From: Sinonovacula constricta
Taxonomy: Eukaryota > Mollusca > Bivalvia > Cardiida > Solecurtidae
Direction: 5' to 3'
Length of the DNA stretch: 64,000 nucleotides
Assembly: GCA_007844125.1 (NCBI GenBank)
Contig: CM017562.1
Span: forward strand, 59,341,029 to 59,405,028
Shown: in pieces, positions 1 through 15,500 of the stretch
Layout: each line of letters starts with the position of its first letter
How positions within the stretch are numbered: the stretch's first letter is position 1
Program-made: the position numbers and the translations under genes
The notes under the pieces: model-generated
The model's input: only the letters and a program-made list of their open reading frames with translations
Told to the model about the DNA's origin: nothing
Database searches by the model: none

Positions 1-53
1 TTCTCAAAAGTGCAGTACAAACTCTGTAGATTTCTTATAGATTTCTCTTTAGA

Positions 54-59
54 TTTATT
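54..59 (-). promoter_or_regulatory. Candidate polyadenylation signal of the GNAT gene
   Basis: An AATAAA hexamer on the minus strand lies about 100 bases downstream of the TAA stop at 156-158. It is the first perfect hexamer after the stop, so the 3' UTR may be little over 100 bases. Confidence 0.4.
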
Positions 60-155
60 TGACCAAAACCAATATAAAACTTGAATATACTTATAAATTG
101 ATCAAACAGTACACTTTTGACTTACAATAAATAAATAATAAATTACAAAACTTAA

Positions 156-506
156 TTATAAAAATCCCACTGCTGACTGACCTACAACAGTGAACGATCC
201 ATTAGGCTGACTGTTTAGTGCCTCCATAAGATCCCTGGATGAGGTCCGTTTGTGTTTCAGCTTTAAATCCATTCTGTTTACTTGCTGGGTCAATTTTTCT
301 ATCAGTTCCTGGGTGCTGACATTATCTTCTGGGAGAAACAAAGATTGGAATAATGGGAACAATTAAAATGTTAAGAATTATAAGAACACAAAATCAGTAA
401 AACCATACCTTGTCTAAGTAGTTTAACAAGATTGATCAGTTAGTCTTGCATATAAAGCCAAATGCAAGAATATGTAATTTAGAGTGCTGCAATAAAAAAT
501 ATAACA

Positions 507-569
<63 letters not shown>

Positions 570-3500
570 TTGAACTCAACTGTTCTGGCAGATGTCTTAA
601 TTTATAATGTTTAACAGTTAACTGCCAATGGTACAATAAAATGTCAATGGTAGAACATCTATGCCTTTACATAAGAGCTTGGAAAAGAAACTCAAAATTA
701 GTACAAATACACCTGGGCTCATATTCCCCAAGCACCTTAAACTTAAGGTTTCCCTCAACTATAAGTTTTTCATTCAATTGGAAGTATTTTCTTTATCTAT
801 TCAGTGAAACTCAAGTACTATTCCCAAGACAACTTAACTAATCATTCAAATATGCCTGAAGAAAGTTAAAGGGAGAAGATGGGCCCCTTAAATTATGTTA
901 AGTATTTCTTAAATACACATTCCATTTGGAAACATAATAAACAGACGGAAATAGCATTTAAGAATGCAAATGCCTCATTTCTTTGACATAAAGTATCAAA
1001 ATATTAATACTGTTTTGTATTTATTATCATTTTCCTGTACTATCCTCTAATAATGCCCAATAAAGTGCATAAAAAAGCTCTGTATGGTATAATGATGTTT
1101 TCAACATATACTGAAAAAGCCTGTTGTTTACTTTTGTGTAGGTTTTATTTCCACACAATGATATACTAATCTTCAGAATATAAAAACATGTTTAAATACA
1201 AATGCAATTCAATGAGATGATGGTAACAGCATGCCAGTTATAATGAGAAACTATTAGTATACAAATTTTAAGATATAAACACATGTTAATTTTAACTAGA
1301 TGACTTCAGTTAGATGTGCTTCAGTCTTTTAAAATTGTTAAGAAGCTCCTGACAATTTACATGAAGTGAGACTGTCTATTAACAATAACACAAAAATATA
1401 TAAAATAGCTTCTTTTGAATAATATACTGAATATGCACAGCAAAATCTGTCATGGCAAGTTTCAGCTCAAATCTGAGGTTTTTAGTCAAAATATTTACGA
1501 CTCTAAGTACAAACTGTGCCAGTTTACAATTTATATCACAATAATTAGCAAAAACTAGTAAGACTTTTAAAGAAATAGTTAAGGTTTGGGAATGTTGTAA
1601 ATAAATCCTTCTGAAATAATGAAATAGCTTAATATATCTCGCCTTTTCTTTTTCTCTCTCTTCATCATCCATCTTCTCTCTCTCATCCTCACATATTGTT
1701 ACTTTTCAACTGATATTGATTTATCTGTGTCACTGAACATTTAGTTGGGACTAAGGACAGTGTATCTTTGTGTTCAGCTGCCATCTTGCTGAGGTTACTT
1801 TATCCCCACATTACCTCTGAGGTCTATTTCTGAAAGTAAAATAGCCAAGCTGTTTCCAGTGATCAAATAGTGTTTCAAAGAAAAGTAAGCATATCTCTTT
1901 ATAGACAGGGTAAGATTATGCATTTTTATGTGTTTAACAGATTAAGTGCTGCCTTTACTACAACAACTTGTGCCAAACATTTGGCATGATGCCAGACCAG
2001 TCAAAACTCCTCTCTCAAGATCAAGAAGTCAAGATGACAAACCTTTAATTACTGAACCGTAAATGGATGATACAGCTGTCAAAAGGATATGGAAAGTCAA
2101 TACCTGCAGCTTTTAAAATGGACACTGTACTCCTATTCAACTCTTCAAGATTGTAACAAAACTCACAGTATACCAGTTTTTACACTGCTAAGTAGTATAA
2201 TTTGACTAATCAAAATATTGCTAAGGAATCAACTGATCATGCCTTTTTAAAAGGTTGATCTAGTTGTTATTCCTTGACACTGTTTCAGGAACTCTCTGGC
2301 AATAATATACAGTGGACAAATAAGAAACAACAATGAAAAGGAAGTTATTTTGCGACCTTTTATCTATGATGGACCCACCTTCAGCTCCCTGGTTCCTGGG
2401 TGGGATCTCAGCTCCAAATGAATATTTGGCAGTCTGCAGGCGGTAGTCCAGGAACTCCTTCTCTGTGGGTAGAAATGAACACCACATACAAAACAAGGCT
2501 GGAAATATTTCTTCTAGAACCAGTGGCCCTGCAAGACAGTAGACTAGTAAAAAATGCACTCATCCTGTAGGCATTTTTACTCATCCTTTATTTTTGTATG
2601 GACTTTTGCTTCTGAGTTAAATTACTTTACATATAGGCTGTGTATATAGACTTGTTTATAACTTCTAATAAATATGCACTTTGGTGACATTAAAATAAAC
2701 TTCACTGTAAATTAACTTTAAATATTCTGATATTTTTCAGGTGATATTTTTTTCATAAACACTTACAAATTCTGATGAACTTACTGGCAAGAATTAAACT
2801 GAGTTTTAAAATGTAAGCAGGGTCTTAGGTAGGATTTTAAAATATAATTCCCAGTACTCCTTGTATGAAAAAGTAGGAGTAACACTTTGACTTAAAAATT
2901 ATTCATTTATCCAATCATTATTTAATAATTTTTATATGTGCACAATTAACATGTTTACAACATGTTCAAGTAAAATATTAAGTCCATATGTCAACAAAGA
3001 ACTAAAATTAAGTCCACGTGTCAACAAAGAACTAAAATGCCATCCTTACATGAAGAATGACTAGATCAATGAATTTTAAGATTATTTGTTTTCAATTACT
3101 GTGGAAATATTTAATACATGCAAAATATTCAGCTTCTATTTTGCTAAATTTTATGAGCATCTAGTTTTCTAACAAAAAAATTTCTTCCAGCTTTCTGTTG
3201 ATTCTTATATTAAAAAAAACAAAAAACTATTTTTATTTTAACTGTAAATGAGACCAATAATTGTTTGTGATAAAAACAGTTAAGTGAACCACAGTATGAT
3301 TAACATTATGGAAAATAAACAGCACCTTTTCTACATTTTCTGTTTTCAGTTTTTTTTTTTATCAAACTAAAATTGGTTAGGAAGAATTACATACAAAAAT
3401 GTTTTTTTCTCCCATTATTCTTAGAGAATAAAAAAATAAAACAATAAATGAATTCTGCATGAAAAACAACAACAACACAACAGTGGAAAATGTTATACTG

Positions 3501-6500
3501 ATTTGCATATTGATAGAAAACACATTCAAATTGAACATCACTCTTCAAACATTTTATACACAAAAACTGTGTATTCTTACAGCTTCCTGATTTGGAGGTT
3601 TTACAATGTTGAGATCAACATTATTTTTTAATTAGTCAAATTGTCCATGTCAATTTAAGCTCCATTCAAAATATACAGCATAGTCTAAAGAAATATGTAG
3701 AAGTAAAGCTTATGAATAATTAATGATTTTAAGCTAACATTGTGACATTAAAAAATTATGAAATAATGTAGTTTTTGCAGCCTTTCAAATATAATGTTGT
3801 TCAGATAATGTATTTTAAGATAGCACCCCACCCATGTCAGACACAAACATAAAACAACACACAAATCTGTTGTTTTCCAAGCCCTTATCAAGATTATTAA
3901 ACATATCTGAAAATATTTATGGAATAAAAAGACGGTTGGTGCAGTTTGTGACATTTTGATGTATGTTTTGACTGTTGTGACAATTTTAAGTCTGAAGGAA
4001 AGAATAGCATAATACATAGAAACAACAGCCCATGTGCATATGACCACATTTTTAGGGACATCAGTTATAATTTAGCCATGCCACAATAATATTTTAGCAA
4101 TGCCCCAAATGTGTCCAAAAAAACAATTCTATGAATCAGTCAGAAAGGGGTCAGAAAGTCATTAGAAATTAATACAGAAAGTATATATATATATTTCTAA
4201 TACTCTAAATTTCATTGTACTGAATACTTGCTGTATTAATTTCTTACTTAAAAGATTTAAATGTAAAAAGAAATAATATATAACCTAACAATATTATTTT
4301 CTTTGTTATGTATCTCAAATTACATTTGTTAATACTGCATTAAATAAAGTTTATAAACTGCTTACATGCAAAAATAAAAAAATAGTATCCAATTTTCATG
4401 AAAGTAATCCAAGATATGTAACCACTTACACATATGTAACAGTAATCCTATAGTAGTGTCAATACACTTCCTATATTTTGAACTTTATCCAATGTTGACC
4501 TTGCCCAAAGTTACATAAGACTTAAAAAGCAGAGAAACAAAACAATGAAAATTCAGTCAAACTGATACATCAAATATATAAAATATATATGACTATATTA
4601 AATATATAAATGCTGTTTCTGAGCTAATTGGTGTATAAGTGAGCAAGATAAAACTCCTGAGACCTCTACCTTTCTTACCAGCTACCACATTGCTGTAATG
4701 ATCTATTTTACTTTCTCTCCCATGAACTAACTGCATTATTGACCTACATGATCACCTCCCTGACCTAAACGCTGTTCTACATCTGATCTGACAAGCTACA
4801 TTCATTAGTAGATATATAAATGAAACATGTAAATGAAATGATAGAATAGAAGAATAAATTATTGTTTGTAAAGTGTAGTAGGTGGACCATTCCTTAATGC
4901 TAAACTAATAGGAAGTGTGTATTCAAACAAACAGGGGCAGTCTACATAAATGATCCATTCTGGCTTAACTGACCATGGCAAATGTATTGACCCGTGGCGT
5001 GCCATGTCTGTCTCAGCACAGTATTGGTATATGATTATCTATTTGTATAATAAATTATTTGTCTTCAAGATCTTTTTAACAACAAAATGAACATGCATAT
5101 TTTGTAAATATTGGAACAAAATAAGCTAAATCTATTTGTTGAAATTAGGAGACTGAACACAATTCCAGCAAGGTAAGGTTTAATCCATATGTTGACATGC
5201 CAAGTTAATCCCTTCACACATCGATAATTGAGGTTTGCAATTAGAGCATATTGAATGACAAGGAGTTGAGCGTAATATATTTAGGTATGTCACCACACTC
5301 TATTTTATGTGTACCAAAAACTATATTTAAATTGAGGATTTATGGCATTTACATAATCAGAAGAAAACCAAATATCAGGTTTTAATGACAGAAAAGGCAC
5401 AGATGCAAAAGTACTAAAAAGAAATTAGACCTACCGGTAATTCTTACCTAAATGGAATCTCACATCCATATAAACAGTATTTTAATTCACATTTATACTC
5501 ATAAATATATCATTCATACATTAAAGTAAAGGGTTGTGTATTTGAAAGATTTGATCCTACATTAACATACAGCTGCTCATGTGTAACCAATACCTTCTCT
5601 AGTAAGGTAAGTAGTTATAGTACACAATAGGAATAAGTAAGTCAGAAACAGAAGCACTACATGAAGTATTGACTGATATATTTACAGTGGTATAATATGA
5701 TGAAAAAATTGGTCAGATCATACAGGGCCATTTGAAGGAGATTTCTTTCCTCCCTGTTTAAAGGCCACACTCAATCACTCTATAGATCCAATCATAGACT
5801 GGTTAATAACTGAATAACCTATGATGTCCAATCTTATCCATAAAACAAACTACATACTACAGTGTATATAATTTATTAAATTCTGCAGGTTTATACTCTT
5901 TACAACATACTTCAACAACAATGGTTTAACAGTAACAACAAACACAACCAAAATACAATATGCAATAGTTTTAGCGATTTGATTTTACAAACATTTCTTT
6001 CTTTTTAAAACCAATAATTTGTTTTTATATTTTTAAAGCAATAAGTTAGTACTTATGTATTTTTGACATGAAAATAATATGTGGTCATATTGACAGTGAC
6101 AAATCATTACATTCACAATGATTGCAGCCATTTGTAGTATCCTGACATAACTTATATAATCTATAGAAAAGACAGAAGTCAATACACATGTGTGTTCTAA
6201 CAATGCAAACCTTGAAAAAAATCACTTCCTTGTTAGTGAACATGACAGAAGCAATGTCCTTAGTAAGTCAACAAGTTGCAAGTATGGATGCATACACATT
6301 ATCTAATAATGATGAAATTTTGAGTCATTATACTCATCCATACAGTGTTTATATGGAATGTATGATGGCTAAGAAGAGTATTTTATTTTTGTACACACAC
6401 ATGTCAATCAGGTGTGAGGCTAAATATCTGCCAGCTTTCTGTCAATGAATCTGTTGTAAGTTGCTTTGTTTGTATCATCAGACAAATAATGGTTCTTGTG

Positions 6501-9500
6501 TATGTCTATTTCTTCTTTTTACATGATTTGACTAGGTGCACCTCATTTATTTCATGTGTTCATTATACATTTAGTAGTGTTATGTAATCATCCCTCTGTA
6601 TATTCCTAACAAGAACCTAAACAAGTTGAAAGCTTTCGAGGTATATATTGGAAGTTCTGTAAGCATATGAGTCACAACAGTGGCATGATTTTACACATAA
6701 CTGCAACTGATTTATCACTTTGTGCATAACTGCAACTGAGTTATGATTTTTCACATTACTACAATTAAGTTAGGTTTTGTGCATTGCTACAACTTGGTTA
6801 TGATTTTGTGCATTACTATAACTGAGCTATGATTTTGTGCATTACTTTAACTGAGTTATGATTTTGTGCATTACTATAACTGAGTTATGATTTTGTGCAT
6901 TACTATAACTGAGCTATGATTTTGTGCATTACTATAACTGAGTTATGATTTTGTGCATTACTATAACTGAGCTATGATTTTGTGCATTACTATAACTGAG
7001 TTATGATTTTGTGCATTACTATAAATGAGTTATGATTTTGTGCATTGCTATAATTAAGTTATAATTTGTTTTCATTACTGTAACTGAGTTATGATTTTGT
7101 ACATTACTATAAATGAGTTAGGATTTTTGCACATTTCTTTAACTGAGTAATAATTTTGTGCATTACTATAACTGAGTTATAATTTGTTTTCATTACTGTA
7201 ACTGAGTTATGATTTTGTACATTACTATAAATGAGTTAGGATTTTTGCACATTTCTTTAACTGAGTAATAATTTTGTGCATTACTATAACTGAGCTATGA
7301 TTTTGTGCATTACTATAATTGAGTTATAATTTTGTGCATTACTATAATTGAGTTATGATTTTGTGCATTACTATAAATAAGTTATGATTTTATGCATTAC
7401 TATAATTAAGTTATGATTTTGTGCATTACTATAATTGAGTTATAATTTTGTGAATTACTAAAACTGAGCTATGATAATGTGCATTACTAAGAAAGAATTA
7501 TGATTTTTGCACATTAATTTATAACTGAGTTATGATTTTGTGCATTATTATAACTGAGCTATGATTTTATGCATTACTAAGAATGAGTTATGATTTTTGC
7601 ACATTACTTTAACCGAGTTATGATTTTGTACATTAATATAACTGAGCTACGATTTTTGCACAATACCATAAATGAGTTATGATTTTCGCACACTACTATA
7701 ACTGAGTTATGATTTTGTGCATTACTTAAAGTGAGTTGGGTTTTTTCCACACAATTACAACTCAATTATGATTTTGCATATTATTACAACTGTTTTATAG
7801 TCATGTTTTGATTTTATGATCAAATAACATCTGATTTGGTCGGTTCTTAATAAGCATCTTTGATTTAAACTAGGTAATTGTACATTCTTATTTTTAGACA
7901 AGAGGAAACTTGGGAGGGGAAACCTATTTTTGTCAAAGGGTACTTTCATCATGTCAGAGGGCAAAATTCAAAACTGATGTCTATAGTGTCTTCAGAAATA
8001 TACCACGAGAATGTCACAATAGAAAAATAATCATGAATTACACATTTTAACTTTTTTTTTAATCAAATTCAATTCCATCTTATCATAAGTCCTATGCAAG
8101 AGAAACAATACAATAAAACTAGTACCTGCTATAATCTTGTCTGTCTTTAATTGTTCATTTTCTTCCACCATTGACTTGAGGAACTTGTCCTGTAACTGGG
8201 TCTGTAACCAGGGAAACAAAAAAAAACTCAATCATGATAAAATATTTTTCAAGTGCAGCTTTTTATCTCTACAACATACATGTAAATCTTGTTAATGTTG
8301 GTATTCCTCTTATACTACAGTAAACATAAAACAAATATTTCCAAATAAATTTTAAACATAAAGGTGTATATACTCTTTATTTACTCTTTCTTTATACTTT
8401 TTACAGTGATTGTGCAAAAATAAGGTGCTACAAACAGATTATGTTAAAATTATATGGCCATAGAACATAGAATAAACATGGTTATATGAATTATTATACA
8501 ATATTGCAAAAGGAGAATGTTAATTGTGATAAGAAAGCAGAAAAATAGGTAAATGCATGAGTAAACAATGATGCCGATGATAATAATGATAATAATACTG
8601 ACCAAACATATAATGCATATTAAACTGTACGTATCAATATGCAACATTATCAAAAGAAACAGCATAATGGTGTAAATGTGATGATGATGGTGGGGACATT
8701 AACAGTGTCAATGATGACAATGATGTTGTTGCTGCGTGCTGCCATTGCTGCTGCTGCTACTGTTGGTGATGATGGTGATGTTAACAGAGTTGATGATGAT
8801 CATCATGACAATGATGACAATGACGATAATGACGATGATGATGCTGATCAATTTTCAATAGCTCAAGTACAATGGCTCAGGTCAAAACAAATTGCTCAGT
8901 ATTCACACCATCTTTACATTGTGAAGACCTTCTAGGGCCCTTTCGTTGCAAACAACTTTGGCAATGAATTTTTGTTGTAACATTTTCTTTGCATAAACTC
9001 CTAAGTCATTGCTGATTTTCATAAATCTTCATAATGATTACATATGTTGCTTATGCTGATTTGTAATCAAACACATCAAGCTTAATGGAAGTGACTTCTG
9101 TCATTTTTAGGTAGTTGTTATAAAACAGTATCTCAAATTCATTATGACCACATAATAAAAATGCAACAAAATAAAAAGGAATCTTCAATACTTTTAACAT
9201 TATTTTTTAAAGAGGGAAACTTAAATAAAAATGCTGTACTGTTTATAATGTCAAAAACATGCTATTTAAACAAAGAAGTCTTTGGCAGACCCCAGATGAA
9301 AAACCATACAATATATTGAAGTTAACTTTAAAATACACCTTTTTGCCTCTTACTTGTAATTTTCACATTGAATATTTTAACAATGAATCACAAACAACGC
9401 CCATTAGCAAACTACCCTTATTTTAATGTTTTCAGCAATATTGTGACAACTTACAGTGTATTTCAGTTGGATGACCTCATGTTTCATCCTCATCATACAC

Positions 9501-12500
9501 GTGACCTGCTGCTGATAAACTTCCAACGTCTTCTCTTTCCTGCAACATGCACAACCTAATCACTTGCAGAAAGAGCAAATCATTGACAAATCCCAGATGA
9601 AGATTACAAATGAGAAAATAGGCACTGATGCAAAATGTTTGCCTGAAAATGATACCAGATGATGAATAAGATAATTGATTGCAACATAGCTGTAATTCTA
9701 CATGATGTTTTGGTCTTCAAGCATGTCAGAAAAGATTAAGAAAAAATATACTGCTAAAGAAAGATTGTTAAATCTGAATAGCTACAACATTATTATCACT
9801 TCTAACTAGCACATAATATGAATCGTTACAAGACACTCATGCTAAAACATTGGAATATCCAAATGGGGATTGCCATATTGATACTTACTGAAATCTACAC
9901 TGCAATTGTTGGGTTACAGCATTTTTAAAGCCATGAAAAATAATTACATTTAAGTTATATGACTTGTTTATCAAAAAAGTCTTTCTTAGTTTTCCATTTG
10001 GAAATGTGACTACACAAAAAAGACTTCATGTACCCATACAGGGATTGGCGTCAATGTGAAACTTTGAAATGGCTACCACATAATCACCAGTACATACCAT
10101 TTCAGTAGTTCCTGTTCCAGCTCATACATTTCAAGCCCGGGAACCTTCACTGTTGACAACAAACGATGTCCTGCAAAATAAAGAATTTTAGAAATTAAAT
10201 GCATAAAAAATAACCTAGTTGTGCAAGGATTTTTTCTTCAGCTAACCCCTAAAATCTTATTCTTTTTACTATTTGACAATGTTTGGGACTTCATGTGCAG
10301 CAAGGATGGTTTTAAAAAGTAGTCTGTCTGAATGCGAGTGATAGGCTTTACACACTGGTGTTTGATGAAGCAAATGTTATCACATTTATATATCTAATGT
10401 CTGAGGCGATGGTAGACTAAATTTGTTTCCCAACTTTCGATCTGTTCATAATCACAAATAATCTAACCTATGTGATATATATTTTTTTTTGGCTGACACA
10501 GTTTGAAGAAGAATAGTGTACAGCTAAGTGACTCTTTTACAGGTAATGGTCTGAGGACATCAGATATAATGTCATGACTGTGTCATGATTGTGGGTGGTC
10601 AATATTCACCTGTGAAGCCAGGCAGGTAACACATCAAGGTACAGTTGGTGAACTGCTCAGCCAAATCCCTACAAAATACAAACTCCGTGTATAAAATGTA
10701 TATATAAAACATAATAGGAGCTGAAAATATACCTTTCCTCTCACACATACAACATACTTCCTTAGGCATGACAACATTTTATCCTAATGATAATCACAAG
10801 GAGCAGATGTTAAGGACCTTAATACCACAAATATGAACTCCAGTGCTTTAATTTTGAAATTTAAAAAAAACTGAAATGCTTCAATATACAAACCTTTATA
10901 AATATAATGTAATTGCAGAATTTCTAATCACAAACTGGAAAGTCTGAATAAAACACACACACCTATTTGTGCAATTTTTAAAAGGATTTCACTATTAGCC
11001 AATATGAATTATTTTTTAATAATGTCTCTGAATACAAACCTAAGTAACTGTTGTACAGAACTTGTTACAAAATCTTTTGCACATTTTTTCCTAATATTTA
11101 AGGTAAAAAATACACATTTTTACAATTGGGAATGTGACAGAGTAAGAACTATAATTGCACAAAGAATTGTGCAACTTGTTAATTTACTTGTTATCTGAAG
11201 TTCAAACAAAAAGTACTGTTAACTTTCAACTGAGAGACGAATATATAAATGAGAGACAAACAATAATTCAAAACTTGCTGCTTGTAAGTATGTGGTTGAG
11301 TTACATTAGCGTACTTACTTCCATCTACTGTTAAGCACAATATCATCAGAGAAGCCGAACTTCTGAAAGAATTCAACAGCATTGTTGTCAGCGTGGACCA
11401 CCACAGCATCATACACGCCCACCACTTTAGGGTCCACAAGTTTCTGTAGAAAATGCAAGGTACTTACAATCAACGGTGTAAAAAAAACCATCCAATTTGA
11501 AGGGCATAAGGCAACTGATGAGGCTTTTATTAATTGTTAATTGTAACACATTTTATATAACATACTGATATTAGAGCTTATTAATAAGGATGTGTATTAT
11601 TCACCACTAAAACGATATGGGTACTCACAGACAGAATATATTTCCCAATGCCAAATCCTCGGCACCGTTTCCGGACACTTATTACTGTAAGATGAACAAC
11701 TCTGTCCTTGTGCTTCCTGTAGTGGCAAAGACAATATATCATTTAAGGAATAAGACAGAAATGTTGGAAGAATATTTTCATAAAAAAATGATTTGCTTAT
11801 TAATGTACTTGCAATCAGATTAATCATCTACAACATTAAATTTGGCATTTAGAAACAATTACAAAGCTCAGCTAGATAAAAATACATGTTTAACTATGTT
11901 CCAAACTATTACTGGTAGTTTGATTTGTCTAGTACTGACTACAAAACAAAAAATACAGACTCGTGAACATCCATAAAATGTTGTATTCATTATCTGTAGC
12001 TTGACAGTGCTGACATATTTTATGCAATGTCAATTTATTATAGAAATATTATTATTATGGCATTTACTTATTTAAAGTTTATATTATATATATAAGTTTA
12101 TATAAGTTTATATCAGATACATAATTATGATGAAAACCATTGTTTTGAAACTGAAGGATGAAATGACCAGTATAACATAAATCATTATACAGTACACTAA
12201 CAAAGCACCTAGAAGCCAATTCTTTTATATAGTGTGACAGGAAAACAGTTGAAAATATGTCATCTTTTGATGAAAAATAAATGAATGTCTACATATACAT
12301 TAGGGATTGATATAATTAAATTTAAAACAAAACTATGAACTTATATGAACACTTTTGTAAAGTAAAGAACATTGTTGCAATATCAATCTTTGAAAGTCTA
12401 ACAATCTTTTCAAGCATATGAAGTGAAACATGAGGTAAAACAGTATTTCCAGAGATTTTCATATTTTGTAATACTACAATAGAATGGGCTAATGAAGCTG

Positions 12501-15500
12501 CAGAGTCCATCCATTATGCTAACAATAAAATTGGATGTTACACAGAATCCACTGAATGTTAATATTAAAGAGGGAAGTGCAAGTATAGAAAACATTTTTG
12601 TCAAGTCTGTATATAAGGCTCCTTTAACTCATCACAATTTCTATAAGGCAACAGTGAAGAACACAGACAGTTAATAATATAGAAAACACTCCAAACTATA
12701 TATTGACACTACAGGGAAAATAACCAGTTCTGACCTTGTCAACTTCCTCGATCTAAGAGACAGAACACATGAAAAGTACACAACTTTAACAACAACACAA
12801 AAATCCAACATTTTCATGACAAGAATCAATTGGCATACAAAACTAGAACTTTATCAGTATGATAATATTAGGTTTCGAAGTGAAACCTAACCGAGCATAT
12901 GTTGAACTTTCTTGACATATGTTCTGTTAGGTCTACAAAATACTTATGCATGTGACTTTTAAAAAAAAAAGTTTTACAACACCTATGACACATATATTAT
13001 AAAACTATTTTTAACAAAGGAACAAACAAATGTTAGCCCTAAGCTTGTAGAGCATACAATGCAAAGGCAAATAGTGTACCTTCAGATTGGCCATCTTTCT
13101 CTCTTAGAGTCTGGGTTCTATCAGATTAGGATCTACCCTATTTGCTGCCCATGATTTATTAATAAATACTGTTTTCTAAAAATGTAGCATGCCCATAAAT
13201 GATTTTCCTGATTAACCATCTTACAAAATACTGAGATGCACATGTGGTTCTACCCAGACTTAGGGGGGGTCTTCCTCCACCAATAACTAGCTGGATGGTC
13301 ACCAACACGACACAATTGTGTCAGTGCAATGTTACAAACAAAAATTCTAAGAAATAAATGAATCATTGATATCAAAGCCATTTCAAGCAGAACTTACACA
13401 TATTTCTTCTCAATAGTAGCACAGCCTATAATCCTGTGTTCAATGCCAACCATGTCAGCTGTAACTGGACCTTCACTGGATTTGCGTAACTTTCTGCGCT
13501 CCACAGCACTTGAGATATAGGCATTAATACCTTTGGAAAAATCCTCCTCACCTTCACTATGAGAAGAAGAGTACCTTTTCTTAGCAACATTCATGGGATT
13601 GTACATTAGTTCAACATAATGAAAGATGAATTTTGTATAGCTACTAAACCTTTCATCATAAAATCTTTTAAGCATGCATGTTCTTATATGCTGATAATTC
13701 TTGTTTAATTTCTTCATCATCCTGTAATAATTACCAAGATATAAATAAATTTACATGTGGGCAAGCACAAAACACATATAAAGAATAATTCAACTTATGT
13801 CCAGATTATGAGGTGTTTAGTAAGCAAATAATTTGTTATTCTTAACATTTAAGAGGTTTTATAATCATAATGATAGTCTGCATGCAACAAATTTGATTCC
13901 CTATGAAAATGTCTAAAAGTCTTACATTAGAAAGTTCTAGTACAACTTAATTGCTTTGAATTTAATGTCAATACACTGACTTGTATTGCATGTCATTTTG
14001 TAAGCATGCCGCAAAGTACAAGGGAATATACACCATCATTATTTATAATTAATATTATTATAGATATACATTTCTTGGTGAAATATTAACATTTAACAGG
14101 TCTTTATTAAACAAGAGGGCGCTGATGGACCTTAATCGCTCACCTGATGACAGGGGTTTTTAGTAGGCTCATATCTGGCATTTAATTAAGAGTTATTTAT
14201 TTTAGAAATGTTTGGTAAAGGTTGGACCATTAGTGTGGCCACTGGGCTGATTTGTCCTAATGGCCTACTGATCCCATGGACCCAGTTCATAATGCCAACA
14301 TTTCATGCAGGCAAACATTCTGGCCAAGTTTGGTGAAGATTGGGCCATAAATGTGACCTCTACCGTGTTCAAAAGTTTTTTCTCAGATTTGACCTAGTGA
14401 TCTACTTTTTGACTCCACATGACACTGGGAAAAATTCATCAAAGATTTCATGCAGGCAAACATTCTGGCTAAGTTTGATGAAAATTCTGCTTCCAAATCA
14501 ATTGGAACATGTCTACAAACTTAAAAGGCCATTGTATAAAATATCATTCAGATGTATTTTTTAATCATTGCTAATAAGTTACCTTATTCTGTATTGCATA
14601 TTATGATGAATTACAAAAATGCATCAAAACAAGCAATTCTTTTTGTTTTTTAATCTTTTAACCACATTTTTCGTTTATTTCTATGATCATACTTAACAGT
14701 TTGTTTGCAAGTTGCATAGATTATCCCCTGCATTTGGAATGCTATCATATTGACAGTAGATTGGGGGCATTTTCCAATTCAAATCATTGTTAGCTTCATC
14801 TCCTTATTTACTTTTCTTTGTGTCATAAAATATTGATACTTTTAAGTGGTATTGCGATGTGGTATCAGGGTGTCAAAAATCACCCCAGCTCTAGTCTGTT
14901 CCATTGCCCAGTTTCAATACGGAGTTTATTACATGAAAATTTCATATTTGAACTACCCTGAATTGATACCCAGGTAATAAAATATTGCAAGCAGGAATTG
15001 CAAACAAGCTTAATCAATAAGCTTGTGATATTGAATTTATTCTTTCAAACTTTGTATTCAAAATGCAGCTAGACAAGATAAGCCTTACCAGTATGATAAT
15101 GTAATTGTAATACACATTTTTTTTAATTAGTTATGCTCAACTTATTTCAATAAATGAATACACAACAGCTAGTTTAACATTAAACTGCAACTTACTCCTC
15201 CTCTTCCTCTTCCTCCTCTGACTCAGTATCACTAAACACCTCTGCAAATTTGCATGGCTCAGCATCCTCAGGTTCATACACATCCTCATCCAGGGACATC
15301 TCACTGCCTTTAACACTCTCGGCCCCTCCTTCTTCATCCTCCAGCTCTTCTCTATCCTTCTCTTTCTCTTCTTCTTTCTCACTAGGCTCCTTCTTCTTCT
15401 CTCTTCCAATTCATCTATAGTCTCTGTTGAAATTCAGAATAGCAACAATCATGAATGATTAGAAATATACAGTAGAATATTATATACAGATTATAGTTAT

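Larger units (their letters stand above)
2463..8125 (-). other. Long intron of the GNAT gene (exons 10 to 11)
   Basis: A 5.7-kb AT-rich intron with no coding signal seen. It contains a 30-bp tandem duplication at about 2978-3037 and the 29-bp minisatellite at 6684-7795. The phase-1 junctions at 8126 and 2462 agree, so no exon is required between them. Confidence 0.7.

Noticed and set aside
436..636. Poly-serine protein
   Set aside because: Reading of the GAT microsatellite within an intron.
6684..7795. CRISPR array (29-bp repeats)
   Set aside because: Repeats are head-to-tail without unique spacers, lie in an animal intron, and have no cas genes nearby.
8639..8935. Acidic, M/D-rich small protein
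   Set aside because: Low-complexity GAT/GAC tract in an intron of the GNAT gene on the other strand.
15137..15409. Basic arginine/lysine-rich frame as the protein of exon 3
   Set aside because: It exits the exon in a phase incompatible with exon 4, while the overlapping acidic frame fits.
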